DNA of 64,000 bases from Drechslerella dactyloides (Eukaryota; Ascomycota; Orbiliomycetes; Orbiliales; Orbiliaceae). Below the pieces are notes generated by a model, which saw nothing but the letters and a program-made list of their open reading frames with translations, made no database searches and had not been told where the DNA came from. This document shows, one piece after another, positions 11,855 through 24,791 of the stretch. The stretch is taken from assembly GCA_020064725.1 (NCBI GenBank), contig JAGTWJ010000017.1, positions 1,798,001 through 1,862,000 of the forward strand, read 5' to 3'. A program made the position numbers and the translations under genes. Numbering within the stretch: position 1 is the first letter of the stretch; each line of letters begins with the position of its first letter.

Positions 11855-13746
11855 ACGTATTCCACAAGTGAGCAGACCACACAAGCGAGCGGACCACCTC
11901 TTAACACTGGTACGACCATTTTTCTTCTGTATTATATTATCTTTATAATTATTATTATGGTTGTTACTATAACTAAATCCTAAGTTATTCTAGTTATTAA
12001 AACTCTGGAAAAAGATTAAAAATTAAGTATTTGAGTTATTGTTAAGTTTTATGATATTTTTTATACTATTTTATTATATTGGTATAATAGCTATACTTTA
12101 AAAGTAGATAGTATTTCTAAATTATAAAACTTTATAAAATTAGAAGAGGATATTATTGTTTAATATATATTTGAGCTGTTTGTGTGGTTTTTTTATTTTA
12201 GGTTGAATAATGTGGAAGATATGGTTAATTAGTTGTTGTTGATGTGTGCTGGTGATAGTATATGATGTGTTGGTAAGAATTGGGTGGTAAACTTTGTAAA
12301 ATGCTGTTTAGAGTTTTAGATGTGTCTGTTTAGAAAGTATGATTATTAATGAGTTAAATGTGAAGATCTGGATTTTATTTAAAAGTGGTTTTAGTTTTTA
12401 TAAGTAATAAAAGTGAAGTATGGTATTATGGATAGTAATATCTATAATTTTGATGAGATAGGCTTTGTAATGGGCATAATTTTTATAATTATGGTTGTTA
12501 TAGGAGTTGAAATATGTAATAAAGCTAAGTTGGTATAGCCTGGGAATTGTAAATGGGTAATAGTTATTTAGGGGATAGGTGTGGAAGGTTGGGCAGTATT
12601 ACTATTTATTATCTTAGTTAGTTAATATTATCTAGTTAGCTGGTATATAGAGATTAATTTACTAAATAACTAGATTATTATACTCTTTGATAATGGTTGG
12701 ATAATAAATGAGGTTGCTGTAGAGTGGTTAAAGTATTTCAATTATTTTATAGTGTGGTGTTGTATTTTAGACTACTGGCTATTAGTTTTAGATGGTTATA
12801 ATAGTTATTATTTAGTATCTTTTGAGTTTTATTGTTAAGAGTATAAGATTATTATAGTCTGTATGTTGCTATATTCTTTATATTTTTTTTAGTTGTTAGA
12901 TGTTGGGTGTTTTAGGCTATTGAAGTAGGTGTATAGTTGCTAGGTGGAGGACTTGATATATATATATATTAATTATATCAGTAAGCTAGAGTTTCTTTTT
13001 GGGTTTTACAAGATATTTATTACTGTAATAATACTTAAGAATATATATAGCAGCTTTACTGGAGTTAATATTATATCTTATAATTTTAATAAAGTTCTCT
13101 TAAAGCTAGATGTATAGCTGCTAGTATCTATCCTAATAAATTTATATCCTAATACTGCAAATGTAGTAACCACCTGGACAATAAAAACCCCAATAAATTC
13201 TTTAGAAACTGGTCTATAATTAAAACTCATTAAAAATCAAATTATCTAATATTAGGATAGTTCTCCAATATTGTTACTAGCTGCTGTAGACTAATTTATT
13301 AAAAGGGCACAGATAATAATACACTAGCTAGCATTTATATAAGTAGAGAATATAACACTGTGTTCTACTAATGAGATATTAAGCAAGCATTGACAGATAA
13401 AAAGACAGTATATACAATATAGAGGCATGTTTACCATACACTAGGCTAGTGAAATCCTAGATGATAATACTGTAAGTAAACAGAGTAAGCAGGTAGAGCA
13501 TCTAAACCATTAGAGCAGCCCCCAGCTAGAGGCCACTTCTAGAAGGATAATTTGCTGTAGTAGTTGTGGTGAGCCTGGGTATAACATTTGAACATATCAG
13601 CAGGTATCTTAAGCATGTAATCAAGTGAACTAGTATATATGTAGCCTAGTATAATGGTAGTGTGGCCGTGAAGCTGGTGTTTTTGCTGGGGTGGGGTGTT
13701 GAGGTGGTCCGCTCGCTTGTGTGGTCCGCTCGCTTGTGGAATACGT
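11855..13746 (+). mobile_element. F3: RIP-killed Fot-type transposon, TIR type B
   Basis: The element is 1,892 bp, with TA at 11853-11854 and 13747-13748 and type B ends. Transposase reads on the plus strand from an ATG near 11959 (ATGGTTGTTACT), collinear with MPASTTES of F10. Around 12460-12620 the DNA aligns word by word with F10 49190-49330, showing changes such as ACA to ATA, AAGCTGG to AAGTTGG and CGCGAG to TGTAAA, so RIP hit C before A, T and G. From 12160 to about 13040 it is C-poor and G-rich; from about 13060 to 13520 it is G-poor and C-rich, a switch of RIP strand inside one element. The frame has many stops. Confidence 0.92.
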
Positions 13747-13748
13747 TA

Positions 13749-15812
13749 GTATAAAAAAATAAGTTGAGATTTAAGTAGAATTAAGAATAATATTAAAATT
13801 AAATATTAAATAGTAAAAAAATTTTAGTTAAATATATATTAAATAATTAAAAAAAAAAGAAAATTTTAACTACAATAATTAATAGAATAGGATAATATAC
13901 TTTTAATTAAAATAAAATAAAAAAGAACTTTAATAAACACAAATCTATATAATTATATTAATATTAGTATATTTTATTATTAGATTTTATAATAATTACT
14001 AGAAATCTATAAATCCTCTCCTAGTTTAATATATTTTAAAAAATATTTTTAATTGTAAAATTCACTTTCTTTTATTATAGATAAGACTATAAATTAGTAT
14101 TATAAATAATGTTAAAAAAAATATATAGGGATTTATATATTAAATTAAAATTATAATATAAATCTATAGGATTTTAGTTATTAAGGATAGTATTATTATA
14201 TTATTTAAGAATATGTTTTCTATAGTAAATACCAATAAATAAACAACATCATTATTATATAGTTTTTAAATTATTATTAGATAAATCACTTTTTAAGAAA
14301 TAGAAAAGTGGAGATAAATATAATTTTTTCTAATAAATAGTTAACTAATAACATTCTATTATAGCTTTATTTTTGATAAATTTATATCTTTTTAAAATCC
14401 CAACAAATAAGTTTGATTACTTTACTTTAAAAAAAAAAGATTTTACTAATATAAAATAAAAATTAAAAAAATTTTTACTATATTTTATTTTACTGAAATA
14501 TTGTATAAGTTTATAATAGTTATTTAGCTTATTAAAAATTTTAGATATACTTTATTGTATGATTAGTTTTAAGTTTTTAATATTAATATCTATAGAATTT
14601 ATAGTTAAAAATATAGTTTTATAGATGTTTATTTTAATATTATTTTAGATTAAATTTTTCTAAAAATCAGAAATATTATTATAATATTTTGTATAAATCT
14701 ACTAAATCTAGGTTTAATAATTAAACCATATCTTAAATAAATCTATATAAGATTTAGAAAATTAATAAGTTTAATTAGGTAATATGGTTTAAAAAATTTA
14801 AGTTGTTTATAGATATTTTATCTTAATTTTTATAAAAATGTTAATAGTTAGAATAAATAATAGTATTTAAATAAATATGTTTTTTTAAAATACTAGTAAA
14901 AAATCTAGTTGTTGATATTTGGATTCTTCTATTAATGTCTATAATTGTGTTATAATATAAAAAATATTAAGTTAGTTATAGCTGATTCTTTTTAATTTGT
15001 ATTTTTTTGGTGGTATTCTTAAGATTTTAGATAGGGGTTTAACTTGTGATTGATGTAGAGTTGTGGTAATAATTATAAAAAGTATAGTAGAGAATATAAA
15101 TTATATAGTAGCTATTTGGAGTTAGACATTATGTATATGCTGTTGAGGTGAGAAAATTAAATAATATTCCTCTAGAATCAGATATCTGATCTTAAAAATA
15201 AATTATTTTCTGTATTTAGTTGTTAATTGATGGAGACTATTATTAGGCTGTATAATTTTTTTAGGGTGGATAAAGAGAAGCTGGTATTGGCCATTAGTAA
15301 TATATTTGAGAAGGTCCAGGTTTTAGTGTGTGGTCTTATTGTTAAGGGAAATAGTTAATATATTTTAGGATTGGAGGTCAATTATTAACTCATCTATAAG
15401 TTTATTTAAAAGTATAAAAATTAAGGTAATTTTACTTAATAATTTGAATATTAGTGTTATATAGACCTTAGTTTTGCTAGTTATAATAAATATTATTAAA
15501 ATTATATTTATTATAAAGAATATTGATATAACTATATTTCTTTAGAAAGATTTTTAGTTATGATTATAAAAAATATATTATGTTAATTTAATATTGTTTA
15601 TGAATTATTATTTTAAATGGTTGATATTATTAATATAATATATGATAGGTAATACTTAGTAGCTAATAAGATTTGGAGTATTATGCTGAAATGATGACTA
15701 GAGTCTGGTATTAGTTAATCTATATAAGTTGTTATAGCTAAAGAAGGCTAAAGTTTATAGCTGTTTGAGTTTTATGTTGAAAATATATTAATATAATTGG
15801 CTTTTGTTTTTA
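13749..15812. other. AT-rich degraded DNA, no recognisable gene
   Basis: About 2 kb between F3 and F4. The part 15150-15470 keeps more G than its surroundings, as if RIPped on one strand only, and a plus-strand reading near 15278-15355 is briefly open (EKLVLAISNIFEKVQVLV). I do not recognise a family. It is probably an old repeat. Confidence 0.4.
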
Positions 15813-15814
15813 TA

Positions 15815-17707
15815 ACGTATTCCACAAGCAAGCGAACACCCCAAGCAAGCAAACACCCTTTTTACCCCATCTTAACAAAAATACTACCTTCACTATCACA
15901 CCACTGTTAAAATAGTGTGGGAAATCTATATTATACTAGCTTTAATTCTTAAGATATCTTTTAATAAATTTAGATATTATAATTAGGCTTATTATAGTAA
16001 CTATAATATAATATTTTTCTAAAGGTAGTCTTTAGCTGGGGGTTATTTTAGTAATTTAAATATTCTATCTATTTATTTTGTCTACCTATAATATTACTAT
16101 TTAGGATTTTATTAGTCTGGTATATAGTAAATATGTTTTCTTACTATATATATTGTCTTTTTGTCTGCTGGTATTTAGATAGTGTTTGGTTTGTAGAGTA
16201 TAGTGTTGTATTTTCTGCCTGTATAAGTATTAGTTGATGTATTATTATCTATGTTTTTTTAATGAATTGGTCTATAGTAGCTAGTAATGATATTGGAGAA
16301 CTATTTAGATGCTAGATAATCTGGTTTTTGATAAGCTCTAATTATAAGTCAGCTTTTAAAAGGTTCATTAATGTTTTTATTGTTTAAGTAGCTGCTATAT
16401 GTATAGTATTAGGGTGTGAATTTACTAGGATAAATACTAGTAACTGGATATCTAGCTTTAAGAGGATCTTATTAGGATTGTAAGGTATAATTTTAGTTTT
16501 AGTAAAACTACTGTATATATTCTTAGGTATTATTATAGTAGTAAATGTTTTATGGAATTTAGAAAGAAACTCTAGCTTATTAATATAGTTGATATTTGTA
16601 TATACTAAGTCTTCCATCTGGTAACTATATATCTGTTTTAATAGTCTAAAGTATCCAATATTTAATGATTAAAAAAGATGTAAAGAATATGGTAGTATAT
16701 AGACTATAATAATTTTATATTTTTAGTAGTAAAGTTTGAAGGTGACTAAATGATGGCTTTTATGGTTATTTAAAATTAATAGCTGGTAGTCTGAAATGTA
16801 GTATTATGTTATAAATTGGTTAAAGTGTTTTATTTACTCCACAACAAGTTTATTTATTGTTCAACTATTATTAAAAAATACAATAACCTAGTTCTTTGGT
16901 AAACTAATTTTTATATACCAGCTAGCTAAATGGTATTTGCTAGTTAGAATAATAAATAATAGTATTATCTAATCTCCTACATATATTTTTTAAATAATTG
17001 TTGCCTATTTATGGTTCCCAGACTATATCAGCTTTGTTTTATTATGGGTTTTAGTATTTATAATGATTATAGTAGAGGAGATTATATTTATTATAAAGCT
17101 TATTTTATTAAAATTATATATATTATTATCTATAATACTGTATTTGGTTTTTATAGCTTATATAAACTATAATTAATTGTTGATAAGCTTATAATCTTCA
17201 CATTTAATCTGCTGGTAATTGTATTTTCTGGATAAGCACATTTAGAATTTTAGATAATATTTTATAAAGTTTACTACCCAGTTTTTGCTAACACAACACA
17301 AGCTATTGCTAGCACACATCAATAGCAGCTAGTTAGCTATATTTTTTATATTATTTAATCTAAGATAAAAAGATTATGTACATAGTTTAAATATATACTG
17401 GATAATAGTATCCTCTTTTAATTATATAAGATTCTATGATTTCAGTATACTATTGTTTTATAAAAAGCATCTATTATATTGGTGGATAAGAATTGTTTGA
17501 GAAATATTATATAATTTAATTATTACTATAATATTTAATTTTTTGTTTTTTTTTAGAGTTTTAATAGTTAAGATTATTTGGGATTTAATTATAAAAACTA
17601 TTATTATAGTGATTATGGATGTAGATAATAGTAAAGGAGAAAAGGGGGTGAGGTTGCTTGGTGGGGTGTTTGCTTGCTTGGGGTGTTCGCTCGCTTGTGG
17701 AATACGT
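15815..17707 (-). mobile_element. F4: RIP-killed Fot-type transposon, TIR type C
   Basis: The element is 1,893 bp, with TA on both sides and type C ends (ACGTATTCCACAAGCAAGCG followed by AACACCCC). The C-terminal part of the transposase is still open on the minus strand at 16384-16617; it keeps INKLEFLSKFHKTFTTIIIP and IIPYNPNKILLKLDIQL, aligning with ISKLEFLTGFHKAFTAAITP and IVPYNPDKVLSKLDIQL of F10 (residues 341-388 of the 551-aa form). The rest of the frame has stops, so this is a dead copy. Confidence 0.9.
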
Positions 17708-17709
17708 TA

Positions 17710-18372
17710 TTACTCTTTATAATTTATAATATAAATAAATATATTATTAGATAATATAAGATTAAATATTAAAAATATATAGATTTTGTTAATAAATATA
17801 TAATAATTATGGTAATTTCTTATATAATTAAGGTAAGGTATTAAAATGGATAAGATTTAAATAATAAGAGGTAAAGTAAAAATATATATGTAATAATGTA
17901 GAATGGGTTTATAGGTTATAAGATGAGACCTAAGCTGGATTGAATATTAAAATTAAATTAAATATTAAAATAATTAAAAATAAAAATATAGATTATATGT
18001 TAAAATAATTAGGTATTAAGTTAAAAAAATTAGATTTAATTAAAACAACTAGATATTAAGTAGAAAAATTAGGCTTGACTATAGGATCTAATAAAAAAAT
18101 TAATATTTATATATATTATGAATTACTAAATAGTAATCTTTGTGTGTGTTAGATATAAATAAATAAATTTTTATTAGTAAATTTTTATATAAAAATAAAA
18201 TAAATTTAAGAATAATATTTTAGAAAATAAAATATCTATTATTATTAAAATATTAATTAGAGATATTATTATAATGGTATCTATAATAATCTTTAACCAC
18301 CTAGTTATTATATAAATAATAAAGAAACTCTATATATTATAGTTACATGATTATTAAACTATGTTTGTAAGA
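17710..18372. other. AT-rich spacer with an imperfect 40-bp tandem repeat
   Basis: A 663-bp stretch between F4 and F5. At 18002-18040 and 18041-18080 there are two adjacent, diverged copies of a unit of about 40 bp beginning AAAATAATTAGGTATTAAG / AAAACAACTAGATATTAAG. No coding region was found. Confidence 0.45.
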
Positions 18373-18374
18373 TA

Positions 18375-20266
18375 ACGTATTCCACAAGCGAGCGAACACC
18401 CCAAGTGAGCGAACACCCTCCCCACCCCACCCTAATAAAAATATTACCTTTACTACCACACCACTGTTAGGATGGTGTGGGAAATCCACACTATACTAGC
18501 CTTAATTTTAAGATATCTCTTAACAGGTTTGGATATTATAGCCAGACTCACCACAGCAGCTATAGCACAATATCTTTTTAGAAATAATCTCTAGCTGGGG
18601 GCTACTCCAGTAATTTAGATATTTTATCTGCTTATTTTGTTTATTTATAATATCATTATCCAGGATTTTATCAGCTTAATATATAATAAGTGTGTTTCCC
18701 TATTATACACACCATCTTTTTACTTACCAGCACTTAGATAGTGTCTAATTTATAAAACACAATATTATATTTTCTACCTATATAAACACTAATTAATATA
18801 TTATTATCTATATTTCTTTAATAAACTGGTTCACAATAGCCAGTAATAACATTAAAAAGCTATTTAGATACTAAATAATCTAATTTTTAATAAGCTTTGA
18901 TTATAAACCAGTTTTTAAAGGGTTTATTGGTATTTTTATTATCCAGATAGCTACTGCATATGCAGTACCAGGGTATAAATTCACTAAAGTAGGTGCTAGT
19001 AACTAGATATTTAGTTTTAAAAGAACCTTATTAGGATTGTAAGGTATAATCCTAGCTCCAGTAAAGCTACTATATATATTCTTAAGTATTATTATAATAA
19101 TAAATATCTTATAGAATCTAGAAAGGAATTTTAGTTTGTTAATATAATTAATATTTATATATACTAAATCTTCTATCTAGTAACTATATATTTGTTTTAA
19201 TAGTTTAAAGCACCTAATATCCAACAGCTAAAAAAAATATAAAAAATATAATAGCATATAAACTATAATAATCTTATACTCTTAGCAATAAAGCTCGAAG
19301 GTAACCAAATAATAACTTTCATAGCCATTTAAAATTAATAGCCAATAGTCTAAAATATAGTATTATACTATAAATTAATTAAAGTACTTTATCTACTCCA
19401 CAGTAAGCTCATTTATTATCCAACTATTATCAGAGAATACAATAACCCAGTCCTTTAATAAGCTAATCTCTATATACCAACTAACTAGGTGGTATTTACC
19501 AGCCAAAATAATAAATAATAATATTGTTTAATTTTTTATATATATCCTCTAAATAACTATTACCCATTCACAGTTCCCAAATTATACCAGCTTTATTTTA
19601 TTATAGATTTTAGCACCTATAATAATTATAGTAGAGAAGATTATGCTTATTATAAAACCTATCTTATTAAAATTATATATATTATTATCTATAATACTAT
19701 ACTTGGCCTTTACAACTTATACAAACTATAACCAATTACTAATAAACTTATAATCTTTATATTTAATTCACTAGTAGTCATACTTTCTAGACAAACATAT
19801 TTAAAACTCTAGATAATATTTTATAAAATTTACTATCTAGTTTTTATTAACATAATATAAACTATTATTAGTATATATTAATAGCAGCTAGTTAACCATA
19901 TCTTTTATATTATTTAATCTAGAATAAAAAAATCACACACACAACTCAAATATATACTAAACAATAATATCTTTTTCTAATTATATAAGATTCTATGATT
20001 TCAATATACTATCACTCCATAAAAAACATCCATTACACTAGTAGACAAAAATTATTCAAAAAATATTATATAATTTAGTTACTACTACAATATTTAATTT
20101 TTTATTTTTTTCTAAAACTCTAATAGCTAAAATTATTTGGGATTTAATTATAGAAGCCATCATTATAATAATTATAAATATAAATAATAATAAAGGAGAA
20201 AAAGGGGTAAGGTTACTTGGTGGGGTGTTCACTCACTTGGGGTGTTCACTCGCTTGTGGAATACGT
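18375..20266 (-). mobile_element. F5: RIP-killed Fot-type transposon, TIR type C
   Basis: The element is 1,892 bp, with TA at 18373-18374 and 20267-20268. The left TIR reads ACGTATTCCACAAGCGAGCG then AACACCCCAAGTGAG. The transposase runs on the minus strand and is collinear with F4 and F13. Most of the copy has lost G (A- and C-rich text), so RIP acted mainly on one strand. No part of the frame stays open for more than a few dozen codons. Confidence 0.9.
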
Positions 20267-20268
20267 TA

Positions 20269-22600
20269 TATACTAAGTTTTTTATAATCACCCAAAACAA
20301 TACAATATTAATAAATATTTGTTTAGTATGGGTAGATATTATTGATAATAATATCTATAGTTATTTATTTGATATATCTAGGAATTAGACTTAATTACAA
20401 TAGTTATATTTTTAAAAAATTAATTTTCATAATCTTATCTAGAGTATAAATTTTAGCTAATAAGGCTGTATAAATATATTTTTATATATAATCTTAGTAA
20501 AAAAAATTATTTATATTATATATAAAAGAAAAATTATTTAAATAAAACTAATAAATATATAGTTTATAATTATAGTAGAGTTATTAATATAATTATTTTA
20601 GAATCTTAAGAGCTGTAATTCTACTGAGAAAATGTTGATTTTGGGTGTTTAAAAATTTTAGAAAGTTTAAGATTTTCATCAGAAGATATTAATACTATTA
20701 TAAATAGAAAAGTTCTAATTTATTTAAAAATTAAAGACTTTAATAGTTAGTGTTTATCTAAAAATTTTATAAGAAAATCAGTATACTTAGTAATAATATG
20801 ATATGTAGTCTTATTAGTAAATGGGATGTTTTTTTTTTTAAAATAATCTTTTGTATATATATTTGTTTATGATAAAGGATAAATTAATCTACTTTTTTTT
20901 TGGTCTATAATATGGTGATTAATATATGATTGTGGTATTAAGTAAGTTATGTATTTGATGTGTTATTTGAATTAGCTGATTGTAGTTTTTAATTAAATTA
21001 ATAATAGATTTATTTTATATGTTTAAATAATTAGTAATATCTATTATATATTAAATATATTTTGTTTTGAGTTTTTTGATTTTTAGGGATTATTGTTTAA
21101 AATATTTGATAGCTATACTATATCTTTATTATATTTCTGAAATGGATTTGTTTGTGGATTTTAAAAAGAGTTTGTGTTGGTTGGCTGATTTTTGATTATT
21201 TATTATAGTATCTTATAAAATGTCTATAATGTATATATTATTTAGTATCTGGATTATACTATCTTTTAATCCTTTATAACTATAATATAGAGATTTCTTT
21301 AAAATGTTGTAATGGTTGTTTTAATATATTATCTATCTCCACTAATTAAATTTTTTAAAATTAAACTATTATATTAGTTGATATTAGATTTGCTAAACAT
21401 AACTACTTTAATTTTTTTATTTTAGATCTTAGATAAAGATATAAAAGGAATATTCTTATTATTATTATCTAGTTTTTTATATTAACAAACTTTAATTATA
21501 ATAATAACAATATAAATTAATCTTTTAAATAAAAATTTAAACTAGATTTTACTTAACTTTTTTACTAAAAAAAAGGATATATTAATAATTAAGCTAATAA
21601 AGATAAAAATATTAAATAATAATAATAGCTATATATTAATATTATATTTTTATAAAATAATTATTTTAATCTAGCTAGAATAAATCTAAAATCAAATTAA
21701 AGTAAATCCTTATGTAAATCTAGCTAAAAATCACTCTAATTTAATACTAAGATCCTTAAAAATCTTTTTAAAAATTTAATATACAAAAAAGATAAATTAT
21801 ATAATAAAAGCACAAAAACTATATTAATATTACTAAAAAATAAATAAATTAGTAAAATAATTTTTAAAAAATTACCTAATATTAAATTTATATTTTAAAT
21901 CTATATCTAAAGAATATTTATAAAATTTAATCTATTACTTTATTATTTAAAAATAGCTAGATATTAAGTTATATAACTATAAGTTTTATCTAGATTAAAT
22001 ATTTAAAATATAGCTATAAAATCCAAATACATAAACCTACCCAGATAGTATATCTATTTTAATATCTTTATAATAATCAAGATAAATATTTTTATATATA
22101 ATATTAGAAAGATACAAACTATCAACAATATTATTATTATTATTATTATTAATATTATTATTAGTATTATTATATTAATAGTTATAAATAGGAATACTAT
22201 ATTTAAATCTTTTAATTAGCAACTAGTTACCCTAACCTATTTATAATTAACTATTATTAGTAGTAAATTATTATCTATATGATTAATCATAATAACAGTT
22301 ATTACATTTTCTATATAAACATTATCAAGTGGGACTAAAAAATATTTAAAAATACAACAAACAACCATTATTTAGTATTTTTATTAAAATCAGAACTCAA
22401 TAAAAAGTACAGAAATATATCAATAAAAAATAAAGAATTTATAGGATAAAAAAATTACAACCCAAGTTTATATATTTAAATTCAAATTACAAGAATTTAG
22501 ATTTAAAGTTCAGCAATTAGCTTTGTAAATTAACAAAAATTAAAGTTTAAACTATAAACATTATATATAAAAAGTTTTAAACAAATTATTAAAAAATTAA
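20269..22600. other. AT-rich degraded DNA upstream of Helentron H1
   Basis: About 2.3 kb with no usable frame. 20600-21320 is G-retaining and T-rich; 21360-22600 is C-retaining and A-rich, which again looks like a RIP strand switch across an old repeat. It may include the RIPped body of H1, whose 5' end I could not find, but this is not shown. Confidence 0.35.
22127..22172. repeat. (ATT)n microsatellite
   Basis: A run of ATT/TTA triplets with two single-base interruptions, in otherwise AT-rich degraded DNA. Confidence 0.85.
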
Positions 22601-22702
22601 TATAAATAGGGAATAGAATAGAAGGTTGTAGACATAGCATAACATCTGCTTATCAGCTTTCAGTTTCAGTCGGGTTTAAGTGCTGCGGGAGCAGCCTTCT
22701 AG
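22601..22702 (+). mobile_element. H1: 3' part of a Helentron-like element
   Basis: It ends with TCAGTCGGGTTTAAGT (22666-22681), then a hairpin GCTGC-GGGA-GCAGC, then CTTCTAG followed by T. The same arrangement ends H2, H3 and H4. The 20 or so bases from 22619 (AGAAGGTTG) resemble H4 at about 62636. No GCCCGACTGA-like 5' end was found within 2 kb, so this is either a truncated copy or the end of a longer, RIPped element. The left limit given is approximate. Confidence 0.65.
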
Positions 22703-24123
22703 TATAATAGAATTTTGTATATATAATTATAGTTTTATATAAAAAATATAAATAAAAAATATATATTAATAAGGTTATACTTTTAAATTAAAAAAAAACA
22801 GTTTTTATTTAAAATTTTACGTTTTTTTAAATATATCTAATAATTTTTTTTTAATATTAATAGTATTATAAAATAATTAATAATTTTTATAAATAGAATA
22901 ATAAAAGAGATTAATATTAAAAAATAATTAGTAATTTATTTTTTTATTTTCTATAATATAAAATTTATAATATAAATAAGATAAGTATCTATTATATATA
23001 TAATAAAAATAAATAAAAATCTTTTATTTTTAATTAATAAGTCTTTCTTTTTTTTTAATAGAAATATTAATTAATAGTTATTGAGTTTTTAATATTAAAA
23101 ATAAAAAGGAGTTTTCTTTTTAGTGGAAGTTAATTGAGTGGTATTGAAAATAGATTAATTTTTATAAGGACTATAAACTTTATATATTATTAAGTTGGGG
23201 ATTTAAAAAATAATTAACTATTTGAAAGGATTTTAGAAAATAATCTATTATTAAATTAGAGAGTTTAGTATTTAATGTTTTGTTTATAATATTTATTTTT
23301 TTTATTTTATAATTAAAGATATTAGAATATTAGTAATAAAAAATTATTTATAATTTTTTTAATATTAAAAAATAAGTATACCAAATAAGAGAGTTTTATT
23401 ATTTTTATAAATAAATTTAACTATAATAAAAATAGTAAATTTATTATTTTATATATATAATAATTTTTAATTAATTTTAATTTAGCTAAATTGTAGATAT
23501 AAATTATTACTATATTTAAAAAAAATATTTCAAAAACTAGTTTTTTAAATAATATTCTTTAAAAAATTTTTTTGATTTTTTAAAATAATTTTGATTTTTA
23601 TAATATAATAAGAATATTAAAATCTTATAAAATACTATTATTTTTAATAAAAATAAAATATAATTTATAGATAAATATAATAAAAATTGAAGTTAAGATT
23701 TTAAATTTTATTCTTATAAGATAAAAGATTTCTTTTATTCTTAATATTTAGATATTTTTAAATAAGTTTATATTTTGTACTATTTTTGTTTTCTAAATTA
23801 ATAATAATTAAAATATTCAATCTTATTTTATTAAATTTAAACAATTCATTAATAAATATATAGAAATAAATATTATAAAGACTATTTTATAAATATTAAA
23901 TTAATTTAATCTCTATAACTAATTTTTCACAATGACAATTAATAATATTATTAATAATTAATTTATAGTGACTTCTATTAGAAAATTAATTTTAAATATT
24001 CCTAATTGTAAAAGAGATTTTGAGGGTAATAATTCTTTTAATATAAGAGTTTTAGGTTTAAATTTATAATATTATAGAGTCTATATTTTTAAAATAATAG
24101 AAAACATAACTACATTTTTCTTA
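22703..24123. other. AT-rich degraded DNA between H1 and H2
   Basis: About 1.4 kb without an open frame. It does not align with the gypsy, Fot or Helentron sequences here. The G-retaining stretch 23100-23290 and the T-rich text suggest RIP on one strand of an unidentified repeat. Confidence 0.35.
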
Positions 24124-24313
24124 TGCCCGTTAAGGAGGGACTGAATAAACTCCCCAGTGTCTCCAAACCAGTTTTTTCACCAAATTTTACAGGGGCAATA
24201 GCCTGACAAAAATGTGTTGTTTCTTAGCATTCTTAGCATTTGCACAGCCACACCTAAATCACAGCCACAATAAAAGCCACATCTAAAAATAATAATAAAC
24301 AAACAAACAAACC

Positions 24314-24333
24314 TATATATATATATATATATA
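24314..24333. repeat. (AT)n microsatellite inside H2
   Basis: Ten TA repeats next to short AAAC and CAACA tandem runs. Confidence 0.85.
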
Positions 24334-24590
24334 AACAACACAACAACACAAAATAAATAAAAACTTATTTATAGATTATTACATAATATTAAGGGTTTAC
24401 CCCCACAACACATAATTTAATTAAGTAATTATAGAGATATTCCACTTTTAATTTCGAAAAGTGAGTTTTAATAATAATCTCCATATAAAAAACGACTTGT
24501 AATTTTTTTATAAAAATTTATTATAAAAATTAATAAAAAAATTTATATAAAAATTAATTAATAAAAAAAATTAATAAAAAAAAATAATAA

Positions 24591-24732
24591 AAAAATAATT
24601 AATAAAAAAATAATTAATAAAAAAATAATTAATAAAAAAATAATTAATAAAAAAATAATTAATAAAAAAATAATTAATAAAAAAATAATTAATAAAAAAA
24701 TAATTAATAAAAAAATAATTAATAAAAAATAA
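24591..24732. repeat. AT-only minisatellite, 15-bp unit, inside H2
   Basis: About nine near-perfect copies of AATTAATAAAAAAAT, with no G or C. The preceding 24520-24590 has shorter, less regular versions of the same words. It lies just upstream of the Helentron 3' terminus. Confidence 0.9.
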
Positions 24733-24791
24733 TGAACAACAGCAGAAGCAGCTTTACAGTCGGGTTTAAGTGGTGCAGCGCACCCTTCTAG

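Larger units (their letters stand above)
24124..24791 (+). mobile_element. H2: non-autonomous Helentron-like element
   Basis: The element is 668 bp. The 5' end TGCCCGT is followed by conserved blocks GGAGGGA, CTCCCCAGTG and AAAAATGTGTTGTTTC also found in H3 and H4. The 3' end has CAGTCGGGTTTAAG, a hairpin GGTGC-AGC-GCACC (24772-24784) and CTTCTAG. The stem sequence differs from the other copies on both sides, so pairing is kept. No coding sequence is present. The interior holds (AAAC)n, (AT)n and a 15-bp AT-only minisatellite. The right flank is gypsy G-A. Confidence 0.75.

Noticed and set aside
24591..24732. CRISPR-like array
   Set aside because: The units are contiguous 15-mers without spacers and consist of A and T only; it is a minisatellite.
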